The translations under genes and the position numbers were made by a program. Below, piece by piece: positions 16,075-25,069 of a stretch of 51,777 nucleotides of DNA; position 1 is the stretch's first letter; every line of letters starts with the position of its first letter. Origin of the DNA: Lachnospiraceae bacterium (GTDB lineage Bacteria > Bacillota_A > Clostridia > Lachnospirales > Lachnospiraceae); the NCBI GenBank assembly GCA_028694115.1, contig JAQUUB010000023.1, forward strand, positions 1 through 51,777. The letters are read 5' to 3'. Below the pieces are notes generated by a model. It searched no databases. It worked only from the letters and a program-made list of their open reading frames with translations, and was not told the origin of the DNA.

Positions 16075-17343
16075 TCATGGGAATATCCCTTTAATTTTCT
16101 CTGCATAAATTAATCTTCTAAGTGCCACAATATATGCCCCCATTCGGTAGGTACAATGTGACTTCTTGGTTTCATCTGTAATTTCTTCAAAAGCCTTTGT
16201 CATAATTTCCTCTAACATTTCATTCACACGGCTCCTCTCCCAGGAAAGGATTTGGATATTTTGCACCCACTCAAAATAAGATACAATGACACCGCCGCTG
16301 TTAGCAAAAATATCTGGAATCAGCGTAATGCCGCGCTCCTGTAATACGTTATCAGCTTCCTTGGTAGTTGGTCCGTTCGCACCCTCAATAATGTAATTGC
16401 ATGTTACCTTTGCTGCAATCTCTTCATTAATCTGATTCTCCATTGCTGCGGGAACTAATACATCACAATCACATAGCAACACTTCCTCATTGGTTAAATG
16501 TATCACTCCTAAGGCATCATAATCCTTTAATAGTTTCTTTGTCTTGCCGTCTCCTTCAACAAATTCAAATATTGCAGGAATATCAAGACCCTCTTCACAG
16601 TAAATTCCACCTGAAACATCACTCACAGCAACTACTTTTACGCCATTCTCATAGAAAATTTTAGCAGCATTTCCACCAACATTTCCCATTCCCTGAATCA
16701 CTACTTTTGTACCTTTTAATTCCTGATTATTTGCTTTTAAAATTAAATTGGTACTGATTACAACTCCTCGACCAGTTGCCGAACTTCGTCCTTTGGATCC
16801 ACCTAGCTCAATTGGTTTACCAGTTACTACCCCAGGACATGGTCTTCCTTTTAGCATACTGTATGTATCTAACACCCACGCCATCGTCTGTGCATTCGTG
16901 TTAACATCTGGAGCCGGGATATCACAATCTGCACCAATAACAGATTCAATAGCAAACGTATAACGGCGGGTCAGTCTGCAAAGTTCTCCTTCCGACAAGG
17001 TTGATGGATCAACAGTAACACCGCCCTTAGCTCCACCAAATGGAATATTTACGACAGCACATTTGAGTGACATCCATGTTGCCAGTGCCTTAATTTCATT
17101 CAAATCACAATTCTGATGGTAACGAATTCCACCCTTAAATGGACCTCTAATATTAGAGTGCTGAATCCGGTATCCTTCAAATACTTTAATGGTACCATCA
17201 TCCATTTCTACCGGAAGATAGACTTTAAGTTCTCTTTGTGGATTCTTAATAATCTCAAACATACTACGGTCGATATTACCTTTTGTTATTGCTTCATCCA
17301 TAACAGCAACAACATTTTCATATGGATCATACTTTTTCGCCAT
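16075..17343 (-). CDS. gdhA: Glutamate dehydrogenase (Glu/Leu/Phe/Val dehydrogenase family)
   Basis: Interconverts glutamate and 2-oxoglutarate plus ammonia. At 422 residues from the ATG at 17343 it is the usual hexameric length. Visible features are YRIQHSNIRGPFKGGIRYH, the catalytic lysine region VNIPFGGAKGGVTVDP, CDIPAPDVNTNAQTMAWV, the Rossmann motif QGMGNVGG, and VPAAMENQIN. The start is set by GAGGAA upstream; the longer frame to 17406 lies across the leader. It has its own promoter and terminator. Cofactor use (NAD or NADP) is not certain from sequence. With Re-citrate synthase and icd in the window it forms the glutamate route. Confidence 0.93.
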   Translation of the reverse strand: MAKKYDPYENVVAVMDEAITKGNIDRSMFEIIKNPQRELKVYLPVEMDDGTIKVFEGYRIQHSNIRGPFKGGIRYHQNCDLNEIKALATWMSLKCAVVNIPFGGAKGGVTVDPSTLSEGELCRLTRRYTFAIESVIGADCDIPAPDVNTNAQTMAWVLDTYSMLKGRPCPGVVTGKPIELGGSKGRSSATGRGVVISTNLILKANNQELKGTKVVIQGMGNVGGNAAKIFYENGVKVVAVSDVSGGIYCEEGLDIPAIFEFVEGDGKTKKLLKDYDALGVIHLTNEEVLLCDCDVLVPAAMENQINEEIAAKVTCNYIIEGANGPTTKEADNVLQERGITLIPDIFANSGGVIVSYFEWVQNIQILSWERSRVNEMLEEIMTKAFEEITDETKKSHCTYRMGAYIVALRRLIYAEKIKGIFP

Positions 17344-17414
17344 TTTTCGTTCCTCTTCTCTTTTTCTGTTCGTACGAATCCCAGTTGCAATTGACAATGG
17401 GCTCAACAGCTGTC

Positions 17415-17443
17415 ATTCTATGCAACTTAAAAATTAACGTCAA
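17415..17443 (-). promoter_or_regulatory. Promoter of the glutamate dehydrogenase gene
   Basis: Minus strand: -35 TTGACG (17438-17443), 17-base spacer, -10 TAGAAT (17415-17420), about 70 bases upstream of the gdhA start. Confidence 0.65.
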
Positions 17444-17531
17444 TACTTATAAGGAACAATCGAAGAATGTTTCGAAAATTAACCTGTATCCTTTAAAAAT
17501 AATGTTTTTTGATACTTCACACCTAATTTAA

Positions 17532-18083
17532 TTAACTCACCTCAAGCTTTATGTGTCTCCCTAGTTCATACGCATCGTCTAATGCTTGGTTTCCCTTAAT
17601 GTCTCCTTTTTCACTTACTCCATTTACAAAAATCCTTCCTACATCCTGCAAATTAAAATAATCCAAAACGAGTTGATATTGTAATTCTATGGATTCAAAT
17701 ACGTTCGGAAGAGCTGCACCTGCTACTAATAATAAACCTAATTTTTTAACTTTGAATGTATTTCTTAATGGGGAATGCAAACGATCAATTATCGCCTTTA
17801 ACTGAGCACTAATCCCATAAAAATATACTGGAGACGCAATAACTAAGACGTCTGCTTCTGCCAAATTTTTGTAAACCACCTGCATATCATCATTCTGAAC
17901 ACAGGCATTACCTTCTGTTTTAAAACACATGTTACAACCGATGCAGGGATTCACTTCATAATCAGCTACTGAAATTATTTCAACCTCATGATTATTATTT
18001 GCTCCGTCAGAAAAGGCTCTTGCTAAAATTTCTGTATTTCCATCCTTTCTAACACTTCCTACTAATACTACTATTTTGCTCAT
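17532..18083 (-). CDS. Flavodoxin family / iron-sulfur flavoprotein-like oxidoreductase
   Basis: A 183-residue NAD(P)H-dependent FMN reductase relative. It has the FMN phosphate loop GSVRKDGNTEILARAF, the cysteine cluster PCIGCNMCFKTEGNACVQND and the second flavin loop SPVYFYGISAQLKAIIDRL. The spacing of the three to four cysteines fits a possible cluster or disulfide site as in iron-sulfur flavoproteins. Physiological substrate unknown. AGGAG precedes the ATG. It shares its cysteine motif with the fused oxidoreductase at 11.8-12.6 kb. Confidence 0.88.
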   Translation of the reverse strand: MSKIVVLVGSVRKDGNTEILARAFSDGANNNHEVEIISVADYEVNPCIGCNMCFKTEGNACVQNDDMQVVYKNLAEADVLVIASPVYFYGISAQLKAIIDRLHSPLRNTFKVKKLGLLLVAGAALPNVFESIELQYQLVLDYFNLQDVGRIFVNGVSEKGDIKGNQALDDAYELGRHIKLEVS

Positions 18084-18125
18084 GTTAATCTCCTGTTCTT
18101 ATTCTTTCTGTTCTCTTAATCGTAC

Positions 18126-18779
18126 TTATAAATACTTGCTTGCCTCTTTTAAGCTCAAGTCGGATAAATCAGCTTTATATCTTTCTAAAAAAACATGAAC
18201 CCAATCTGGATTAATCTTGCTATAATCCCGCAAACTCCAGCCTATTGCTTTGTTAATAAAAAACTCATTAGTTCCAAAATTATTACATATGATTTCTTCC
18301 AATAGAGCAGCATCCGTTTTCTCTTTATATTTTTGCTGAAAGTCTATTGAGACACGTCGTAGCCATATATTTTCAGATAACGACCACTGCAGCATTTTTT
18401 CTTTTAGATAAGGATATTTCAAAACAATCGCTCCTGCAACAGAATCCAAGCTATCAACGGTTTCCCACCATGATTTTGTAGTAATTAATTCCTTTACTCT
18501 ATTTATATCCGTATCTAAAAGTTGCTTTTCATGTTGTAGAATATATTCCACGGCTATATACTGTGCTTCACGATATGGTTTTTCCCAACACAAGGAAACA
18601 AAATCCCAATCGAATTCAAGTTTCCGACTTTTTTGAAGATATGGTTTCATGTGCTGTTTCAAAGCTGGTTTTGGTACACCTAAAAATCGGAAGCGATTCT
18701 GCATATATGCCGACATCTTTGCTCCTTGCTCATTATCCTGCATTTCTTCTAACTGCTCAAATAAATCTTGATACCACAA
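18126..18779 (-). CDS. DNA alkylation repair protein, AlkD-like
   Basis: A HEAT-like-repeat DNA glycosylase that removes 3- and 7-alkylpurines without base flipping. Key residues of the Bacillus enzyme are present: the SWWETVDSLD segment (aromatic and aspartate of the active cleft) and WLRRVSIDFQQKY (arginine). NKAIGWSLRDY near the C-terminus is also family-typical. I start it at the TTG at 18779, because GAGGAGGG lies 7 bases upstream; an in-frame TTG at 18800 would put that ribosome site inside the gene. About 217 residues, full length. Confidence 0.87.
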   Translation of the reverse strand: MWYQDLFEQLEEMQDNEQGAKMSAYMQNRFRFLGVPKPALKQHMKPYLQKSRKLEFDWDFVSLCWEKPYREAQYIAVEYILQHEKQLLDTDINRVKELITTKSWWETVDSLDSVAGAIVLKYPYLKEKMLQWSLSENIWLRRVSIDFQQKYKEKTDAALLEEIICNNFGTNEFFINKAIGWSLRDYSKINPDWVHVFLERYKADLSDLSLKEASKYL

Positions 18780-18823
18780 AACCTTACCCTCCTCATGCAA
18801 TAATTAACTTCTGATTCCTAGTA

Positions 18824-19201
18824 TTACGTAATAATTCTAGAATCCATATTGAAATAGAGTTTCCATAAATGATTCTTCATTTTCCAAAGTGATACAACAT
18901 GGAAAACTCCCCCTAAATCAGATGCTTCTGGTATGTCTGTTTTCACATCAATCACATAATGGATCTGAACAGCCTCTTCACTTGAAAAAATAACTTCTTT
19001 ATTTATTATCTCATATTCCTTTATATCAAAGTCTTTAATATATTCTGCATATTCGGCTCCAAGACATCGATAATTTCCACATATCATAACTGCATCATCT
19101 GCAACCAACTCTTTATAGGCCACATCATCCCTTCTAATTGCCGCTTCCCACATATCAATTTCTTTTTCAAATACTATTTTTTCACTGTTAATATCACTCA
19201 T
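18824..19201 (-). CDS. NTF2-like (SnoaL/DUF4440-type) protein coupled to the Rieske oxygenase
   Basis: A 125-residue alpha+beta protein with the cone-shaped NTF2 pattern: N-terminal helix (EKEIDMWEAAIRRDDVAYKELVADDAVMICG), strands with INKEVIFSSEEAVQIHYVIDV, and a final VVSLWKMKNHLWKLYFNMDSR. Its ATG overlaps the TGA of the Rieske oxygenase gene (ATGA), so they are translationally coupled. Beta subunits of ring-hydroxylating dioxygenases have the same NTF2 fold but are longer (about 170-190 residues). It may be a short partner or an independent small enzyme; this is inference. Confidence 0.7.
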   Translation of the reverse strand: MSDINSEKIVFEKEIDMWEAAIRRDDVAYKELVADDAVMICGNYRCLGAEYAEYIKDFDIKEYEIINKEVIFSSEEAVQIHYVIDVKTDIPEASDLGGVFHVVSLWKMKNHLWKLYFNMDSRIIT

Positions 19202-20175
19202 TTTACTTCCTCCAAATTTTTCAGATCTTGTCTTTTCCTTCTGAACTCAATGATTGGTAAATCACCTTGAATTAGATTTTCTCCCATCATGAATTCACTT
19301 TTCTTTGGAATTTGGGTTAAAACCACTCTTCGATCCTGATGTAAAACGATTTTATTAAATTGATTACTAAGTGCATTTACAATTTGTTTTAAAATTGGAA
19401 GCTTCATAAAGCTTTGATAAAATCTCAAATAAATTTTCGTATTTTCCTCATCAACTGGTACAAAAACTGCTACGATCCTAACCTTATCCGATATCCTATT
19501 CTGCCATAGATTCGGCATTTGAAGCTGTAAGCTGAACAGCATCTCATAATTCTCTATTTCATTAGGCATTTGGGGTGTTTGACCATCATCCATTACATTC
19601 TTAACGTAAAACGTCATCAAGTTATCCTTCCACTTTACTACAGGACCATGAACAAGCGTTTTGTTCCCTTTGCCTATGGTTGAGTTATGAACAAAAGGTA
19701 AATGAACAACATCTAACTGATTCTCAATAGATCTTGTATAATGAACTCCCCAGGTTTCGGAAAATTCACCATAAGAAAATCCTTCTTGTAATTCTTTGAA
19801 AAAGTTAATATCAGGTAAATCCTCCCTTGGCTCACCATACCAGATCCATATGTAATCATAAGCTTCTCTTGCAATATAATAATTGACCTTAAAGTTATCT
19901 GGAACCACCCTATCTTTTCCATTTGCTGGTATCCTTGTAACCTTTCCGGAGGAATCATATTGGAATCCATGAAAAGGACATTCTATATGATTATTGATAA
20001 CTTTTCCAGGAGATAGACTTGCTCCTCTATGACAGCACTGATCAAAAATACAACTAATATCATTCGACTCATCCCTCCAAAATACTAATTTTTCAGAAAA
20101 TCTTGTTACCCCTATAGGCTTATTTTTCTTTAGTTCTTTAGAATTTAAAACCGCATACCATTGATTTTTGATCAT
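19198..20175 (-). CDS. Rieske non-heme iron oxygenase (alpha-subunit-like)
   Basis: A 325-residue oxygenase. The N-terminal Rieske domain has CCHRG and CPFHGF, giving ligands Cys47, His49, Cys66 and His69. The catalytic domain has the mononuclear-iron motif IENQLDVVHLPFVHNS (Asp155, His158, His163). These are complete, so the enzyme looks active. This layout is of the short VanA/pheophorbide-oxygenase type. Such enzymes use O2 and reductant from a separate ferredoxin or reductase, none of which is encoded next to it. GGAGG precedes the ATG. Substrate unknown. Finding it in an apparently anaerobic genome is odd. Confidence 0.88.
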   Translation of the reverse strand: MIKNQWYAVLNSKELKKNKPIGVTRFSEKLVFWRDESNDISCIFDQCCHRGASLSPGKVINNHIECPFHGFQYDSSGKVTRIPANGKDRVVPDNFKVNYYIAREAYDYIWIWYGEPREDLPDINFFKELQEGFSYGEFSETWGVHYTRSIENQLDVVHLPFVHNSTIGKGNKTLVHGPVVKWKDNLMTFYVKNVMDDGQTPQMPNEIENYEMLFSLQLQMPNLWQNRISDKVRIVAVFVPVDEENTKIYLRFYQSFMKLPILKQIVNALSNQFNKIVLHQDRRVVLTQIPKKSEFMMGENLIQGDLPIIEFRRKRQDLKNLEEVK

Positions 20176-20202
20176 ATTCTTCCTCCGTCCTGTATTTTAC
20201 TG

Positions 20203-20844
20203 TTAGTGGATTACAGAATTACTATGAATGTAGAATTCCTCCTGACTAGGTTTGTACATTTTCTCCTTGGGTTCGAACTGTTCGTCAAAGCTCTGTACTT
20301 TTGCACTGTCGATTTGATAAAGTGAACTATCCTGAAAACGCCATTTTCTCCCATCTAGAACTCCTACCTTAAGCTCCTTCACAAGCATTGCAGAAGGATA
20401 CGAATCATTTTCTAAACACACATTGTATTTTTTACAGCTCTTGAAACCACGACTAACATAATTACCTGGATTTCCAAAAATTACGATTACATCATACCCC
20501 AGTTCCAATGCCCTCTGAAAGGAATGTTCCAAAATGGCTTTCCCATACCCTTCTCGCTGATATTCCGGTAGAATACAGATTGGACCAAATGTCAGGATCT
20601 GCTTTTCCTCGCCTGATTTATCAATCAGCTTAGATTTTGTGTACATGACATTCCCAATCACCTGTCCATCTAATTCTGCTACAAAGGCAAGCTCAGGAAT
20701 GAAATCTTCATGATTTCGCATAATATGTACTAAATAATGTTCATCACATCCTGGAACGTACAAATTCCAAAATGCATTACGAGTAATATTTTCAACAATC
20801 GTGTAATCACTCTCTGTTTCATTTCTGATAACTAGTTTTTTCAC
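20203..20844 (-). CDS. GNAT family N-acetyltransferase (YhbS-like)
   Basis: A 213-residue acetyltransferase: IRNETESDYTIVENITRNAF opening, LTFGPICILPEYQREGYGKAILEHSFQRA acetyl-CoA loop and the IVIFGNPGNYVSRGFKSCKKY region characteristic of the YhbS group. The C-terminal third (about 150-213) extends beyond the core. It starts with GTG at 20844, supported by GGAGG 7 bases upstream. Acceptor unknown. Confidence 0.87.
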   Translation of the reverse strand: MKKLVIRNETESDYTIVENITRNAFWNLYVPGCDEHYLVHIMRNHEDFIPELAFVAELDGQVIGNVMYTKSKLIDKSGEEKQILTFGPICILPEYQREGYGKAILEHSFQRALELGYDVIVIFGNPGNYVSRGFKSCKKYNVCLENDSYPSAMLVKELKVGVLDGRKWRFQDSSLYQIDSAKVQSFDEQFEPKEKMYKPSQEEFYIHSNSVIH

Positions 20845-20862
20845 TAATAATCCTCCGTTCCT

Positions 20863-21852
20863 CTATGATGATGCATTTGCACTCGAACTTGCTGCTGCAC
20901 TAGCAGAAATCGCTGCAAACATGGCTGCTTCCTGTGCAATGATAAGTGAAATCGTACTATTCAGTGCTGTTGATTGCATAGTATCTGAATTAATATATTG
21001 GCACTGTGCAACAATTCCTGAATACATCAACTTCTGCTTTGCCGTTACAGAGCTAAAGAGGCCAAATCCCTTTTGGCTAGCAAGCCAGTTGTTAATCTCT
21101 AACATATCCCTTATGATTTCATCTTTCAATCCCTCTGATAAAGCCATCACTCCTAATGTTGGTAATTCATAGGAGGTTCCATACTTATATCCAGCAGCTT
21201 TTAACCCATTAAATAGGTCCATCGTTTTTCTACATTTCTCCTCAGCTGTTCCCTGTCCTAGTGCCAATACATGACTGAGTGACAGTATGGCATTTGATGA
21301 GAAGAAATTAGGTTTCAGGAGTTGATAACAATGCTCTATTTCATTAATTAATTCATCATCCGATTTCTCTGACAATGCTAATAATGCACAATTGGCACTA
21401 TCCTCACATGAAGTCAGGAATGGATGCTTTTCCTTAATCTGATTATAAATCCTTTTCGTTCTGGCTGCGATAGTTTCATATTGATGCGGTTCTGCCATCT
21501 GTGCAATTACCATAGCTGTAAGAGGTAAATATGTAGATGTAAAGAATTCCTTTTTCAATAATTGGTATACGGTCAATCCATTATTAAGTGTTCGTTCAGG
21601 ATTTTCGCTGACTGCAATCATTGATGCGATGGTTGCTTTTGCAGTACCTCTAAAATTAGAGAAGATTCCGACTTTTTGATCTATCAATTCCTTACAGTCC
21701 TTTAATACAGATACCTCTACTTCCTTTTGTTTGAGCACATAGATCCCTGCACATGCCAAGTGGATTAGTCCACCCTCCCATCGAAACACTGTTTTTATTT
21801 TTTCCCTGCTATCTAATAGTAAATTACAACTCTTCGTTATTTGATCATTCAT
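20863..21852 (-). CDS. DUF4003 family protein
   Basis: A 329-residue, mostly helical protein resembling the DUF4003 family of unknown function: an opening CNLLLDSREKIKTVFRWEGG, later YLPLTAMVIAQM, a TYELPTLGVMALS-like segment and a C-terminal Ala/Ser-rich tail (ISASAAASSSANASS). The start at 21852 is set by GAGGAG upstream. No signal peptide or membrane helix is obvious. It lies between a GNAT and a CPBP protease on the same strand, with gaps of about 20-30 bases, so the three may be one transcript. Confidence 0.72.
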   Translation of the reverse strand: MNDQITKSCNLLLDSREKIKTVFRWEGGLIHLACAGIYVLKQKEVEVSVLKDCKELIDQKVGIFSNFRGTAKATIASMIAVSENPERTLNNGLTVYQLLKKEFFTSTYLPLTAMVIAQMAEPHQYETIAARTKRIYNQIKEKHPFLTSCEDSANCALLALSEKSDDELINEIEHCYQLLKPNFFSSNAILSLSHVLALGQGTAEEKCRKTMDLFNGLKAAGYKYGTSYELPTLGVMALSEGLKDEIIRDMLEINNWLASQKGFGLFSSVTAKQKLMYSGIVAQCQYINSDTMQSTALNSTISLIIAQEAAMFAAISASAAASSSANASS

Positions 21853-21882
21853 AATAATACTCCTCACTCTATTTTTTAATAT

Positions 21883-22611
21883 TTACTTTCCCAATACCAC
21901 TAAAACGAAACTAATTGTCATAAATAAATTACAAAGGCAATGAAAACACATACTTATATATAAATTCTTTTTCCTGTAAGCCACATATGCAACTGGTGCA
22001 AACGCCAAAATGCGAAATATATTATTAAAAGGTATCCAAAAATGATATAACGAAAACAATATCGCTATTAATATTGGTGTAAATGAACCCTGCTTTTTAT
22101 AATGAGATGTTAAATATCCTCTAAAAAACAATTCTTCCGTTATAGGACCCAGTAGCACATTAAAAATACTATAATATACACAAGTAAAAATTAACACTGG
22201 TCTGGAATAAGATTTCAAATATTCATAATTTGCCCAATCAAAGCTAGTTGGTAAATTATTAAGTACATTAGCTCTCATTTCTGCAAAAAAATGATTTTCT
22301 ATAGGTGCAATAAATGCTGAAAGTAGCCCTGTAATTCCAAAGAATATAAATGCAATTAATAATACTTTCCATACAGGCATCCCTTCTTGCCCAACAAATG
22401 CACTTTTAAGTGAATAGGAACCATTTTCTTTTTTTGTTGCATATAAAATTACTCCCAACTCCATTGGCACTAAAATAACAGTTCCCAATATACAAAATAG
22501 TAATAATTGTGGTATCTTGCTAAAATGTCCTAATAACAAATATGTTAAACTAAAAACTGTTGTAGGAATAAAAATTCGTGCTAAAAGTCCTTTTGTACCT
22601 ATTTTGTTCAT
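21883..22611 (-). CDS. CPBP family intramembrane glutamic protease
   Basis: A 242-residue polytopic membrane protein with about seven hydrophobic segments. The catalytic motif of the CAAX/bacteriocin-processing (Abi) family is visible as GPITEELFFRG (Glu159, Glu160, Arg164), followed by LFSLYHFW and a CFHCLCN histidine segment. Members cleave prenylated proteins or provide self-immunity to bacteriocins. No bacteriocin gene is seen beside it, so its role is open. AAGGAG precedes the ATG. Confidence 0.88.
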   Translation of the reverse strand: MNKIGTKGLLARIFIPTTVFSLTYLLLGHFSKIPQLLLFCILGTVILVPMELGVILYATKKENGSYSLKSAFVGQEGMPVWKVLLIAFIFFGITGLLSAFIAPIENHFFAEMRANVLNNLPTSFDWANYEYLKSYSRPVLIFTCVYYSIFNVLLGPITEELFFRGYLTSHYKKQGSFTPILIAILFSLYHFWIPFNNIFRILAFAPVAYVAYRKKNLYISMCFHCLCNLFMTISFVLVVLGK

Positions 22612-22793
22612 CTTAAATAAATCTCCTTCTGATAAGACTTCTCATGTGCCATCGCTTTTTGTAAAAGTTTCTCTATTTCTTCTTAGTCTCAATTATTATG
22701 TTGGATATTATTGCATAAATAATCGTAATAATTATGGTAACTACAACTATATCAGAAATCCATCCGCTACTTCGTTATAACTTTTAGTTTTAT

Positions 22794-23414
22794 TCATTTT
22801 TCAAATTCCATTACCACACTATAATTACAATTAATTTCTTTCTTCATATGAAAATTGAATTTATTAAAATAAATTTCTTTATCACACTTGTAAAAATCGT
22901 TAAAAGATAAGCATCCCATACTTTCACTTATATATAACGGCAAAAACTTTAATTTTCTAATCATTGATTTTTGTTGTTCCCATTCTAAAATAATTAGCTT
23001 TCCATCTTTTTTCAGAACTCTAAATGCTTCATTAATTATTTTTTTGCGAAGGCTTGGCATAATCTCATGGAGTACTAATCCTATGACTACATAATCAAAA
23101 GTCTCATTTTTAAATTTTGTATTTGTCGCATCTTCGCATCTCAAATATACATTTTGTAGATTTGCGTCTTGACACTTTTTTTCTGCTACATTTAACATTT
23201 CTTTTGAAATATCCACGCCTGTAATCTCTATTGAAGCTGATGCTTTTGCAATTGAAAAAGTATTTGCCAATGTCCCGCAACACATATCCAGCACTTTAAT
23301 AGGCAAATTTGGTATTATCGATTGTATCACATTTCTCGGATTTTTCCCTTTTTCAGAAAAGTATGTCTTATCCAATAAATCATATGCTTTGGAAATAGTA
23401 CCATAAATATTCAT
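22794..23414 (-). CDS. Class I SAM-dependent methyltransferase
   Basis: A 206-residue methyltransferase with motif I VLDMCCGTLANTF, motif II EITGVDISKEML, a DATNTKF acidic turn, FDYVVIGLVLHEI and the RVLKKDGKLIILEW strand. It resembles ubiquinone/menaquinone-type methyltransferases in general layout, but the substrate is unknown. GGAGG precedes the ATG. It is at the edge of the AT-rich accessory island. Confidence 0.87.
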   Translation of the reverse strand: MNIYGTISKAYDLLDKTYFSEKGKNPRNVIQSIIPNLPIKVLDMCCGTLANTFSIAKASASIEITGVDISKEMLNVAEKKCQDANLQNVYLRCEDATNTKFKNETFDYVVIGLVLHEIMPSLRKKIINEAFRVLKKDGKLIILEWEQQKSMIRKLKFLPLYISESMGCLSFNDFYKCDKEIYFNKFNFHMKKEINCNYSVVMEFEK

Positions 23415-23460
23415 TTTTCCTCCTCTGCAAATTCAAATTTGTACTAGTCATTACTTAAAT

Positions 23461-23478
23461 AAATATAATGGGCAGTTC
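23461..23478. repeat. Short direct repeat, left copy
   Basis: AAATATAATGGGCAGTTC; 17 of 18 bases match 26000-26017. The pair brackets the DUF5677-like gene, the integrase remnant and the GIY-YIG gene. Confidence 0.5.
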
Positions 23479-23611
23479 CCTGCTAGAAATTGTGAATCAA
23501 ATTGTCTTATCAAATTGTAAGTTAACCAATTAATATTTAGATCAAAATCATTCCTAAGTGGGAATAATAAATCCCATCATGATTATTATCATAAAGTTTT
23601 TATCAAATCCT

Positions 23612-23737
23612 CTAAAGCCGGTAATATGTTTCCAACTCATCCCGCCAATTCCTGCTCTTATAATCGTATACTACTGATATACCGTACTCCAGAGCATATA
23701 ATCTCACTCTCTCATTGTACTCTAATAACTTTAACAT
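23612..23737 (-). CDS. Possible 41-residue small protein
   Basis: A short frame starting 7 bases after the stop of the DUF5677-like gene. It encodes MLKLLEYNERVRLYALEYGI followed by 21 more residues ending ELETYYRL, charged and probably helical. The ribosome site is weak (AAGAG region), so it could be a leaderless coupled gene or a fragment of a larger protein. No family recognised. The rest of the 329-base gap holds only AT-rich sequence and one short direct repeat. Confidence 0.3.
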   Translation of the reverse strand: MLKLLEYNERVRLYALEYGISVVYDYKSRNWRDELETYYRL

Positions 23738-23743
23738 ATTGTT

Positions 23744-24709
23744 TTACTCTTGTTTATTATCATTTTCTTTTGGTAACAACTCATCCCAAATATTATTATC
23801 AATAGAGCAAATAATTAAATATTCCATTGTTACATCTTCACTAAAGCTATTTTTATAGTTACTAATAAAAAATCCTAAATACGATAGTACAAACTTAATT
23901 ACAGTATCTATCCCCTCATCACTAGGTGAAGTATTCCAAATACTCTTACCGTTATCATCTTTACGAATATCCAAACTTTGTAATGAAGATAAAAGGCTAG
24001 GATGTACAAAATTACAGGTCAATTTATATGTAGCCTCTTGGCTTTTATACTCTGTTAACTTAAGTAGGTCTGCAAAATTTATTTTTGTCTTATTTTTAAA
24101 TAAAATATTAGCCCATCCGTTATCATATATAAATTCTTTTTCATAATTAAAAGATTTAACGGTTTTACTTATCTCTTTAGTTTTTTCATTGTTATTTAGC
24201 TTTTTTGCTAATATATAGCTCTGGGTATTACAATGTTTGCAAAACCTAGTTGCTAGGTTTTCATCATTTTTGCTAATTATCTCAATATAAACACCCATTT
24301 CATATAGTCTACGAACTCTGGATAATGCACAATCGGAGTATCCACCACTTAGCAAATATAATATTTCCCTAAGCGTTTTAAGATACATCATATATAATCG
24401 TATTTGTGCTTCTAACTTCATAGACGGACTTTCTGATATCATTCCACTAACTTTAGAATAAATTTTTTCATCTGATAAGTAATAATAAATGTACAGTTTC
24501 TTAAGTTTTTCAGCATGTTCATTTTCTCTTATGCCAAATATATCATAAGTAAAACTATCAAGTAATATAGCATGCATCTTTTTATATTCATCTAAAGCCG
24601 TGCTTTGATACTCTTTTTTTATGGTTCCATCTTCATCTGCAATATTGCTTTTGAGTTCATCATATTTTTTAATATAATCTCTGATTTTTTGTCTAATTGT
24701 GCCCTCCAT
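23744..24709 (-). CDS. DUF5677-like protein
   Basis: A 321-residue, helix-rich soluble protein. The segment LLSGGYSDCALSRVRRLYEMGVYIEI and the later LTCNFVHPSLLSSL are the conserved Arg/Glu and His regions of the DUF5677 group; its function is unknown, though such proteins are often found in islands and defence neighbourhoods. The ATG at 24709 is set by GGGAGG upstream. It sits in the accessory island with a dead integrase beside its 5' end. Confidence 0.6.
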   Translation of the reverse strand: MEGTIRQKIRDYIKKYDELKSNIADEDGTIKKEYQSTALDEYKKMHAILLDSFTYDIFGIRENEHAEKLKKLYIYYYLSDEKIYSKVSGMISESPSMKLEAQIRLYMMYLKTLREILYLLSGGYSDCALSRVRRLYEMGVYIEIISKNDENLATRFCKHCNTQSYILAKKLNNNEKTKEISKTVKSFNYEKEFIYDNGWANILFKNKTKINFADLLKLTEYKSQEATYKLTCNFVHPSLLSSLQSLDIRKDDNGKSIWNTSPSDEGIDTVIKFVLSYLGFFISNYKNSFSEDVTMEYLIICSIDNNIWDELLPKENDNKQE

Positions 24710-24765
24710 ATATGAACCTCCCTTAAATTTCATTTATTTCGCTTTTATATTTTTACGACAAAATG

Positions 24766-24950
24766 ACCACGCATAAGCTAAAAGACACATCAGCTTCCTT
24801 AATGTAAAAGTATGGTCATGTAGATATCCTTTCTTTACGACAAATACTCGGGCATGAAAGTATTGCAAAAACAGAAATTTATAGTATATTGATGATGGAA
24901 AACTACAGGCTGCTGTTATTTCAAATCCACTTGCAATAATGTTCAGTTGA
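24766..24950 (+). pseudogene. Dead tyrosine recombinase (phage/ICE integrase) C-terminal fragment
   Basis: On the plus strand, frame 24766 reads TTHKLKDTSASLM, a stop, KYGHVDILSLRQILGHESIA and then KTEIYS; after a frameshift it continues DDGKLQAAVISNPLAIMFS. This is the recombinase C-terminus (HxLRH box, LGHxSI box, catalytic Tyr in EIY, THVDDEKL tail). The first box has lost Arg and His (HKLKD), and there is an in-frame stop and a frameshift, so it is inactive. It fills the 360-base gap between the DUF5677-like and GIY-YIG genes; nothing else was seen there. Confidence 0.8.
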
Positions 24951-25069
24951 GCATCATTGCTTATAGTTTTTCTAGCAAACCCATTATTTGCTCCCCCTTA
25001 GTCCGACAAATCACAAAATAACGTAAGATTATCTGCTCTACTTCCGCTGTTACCTTTAGACTTTTAAAT

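Noticed and set aside
21883..22611. Bacteriocin cluster around the CPBP protease
   Set aside because: No precursor peptide, transporter or modification enzyme is found near it; the adjoining methyltransferase alone is not enough.
22684..22790. Minus-strand frame coding a hydrophobic stretch (DIVVVTIIITIIYAIISNI)
   Set aside because: No start codon or ribosome site; AT-rich DNA often gives such runs by chance.
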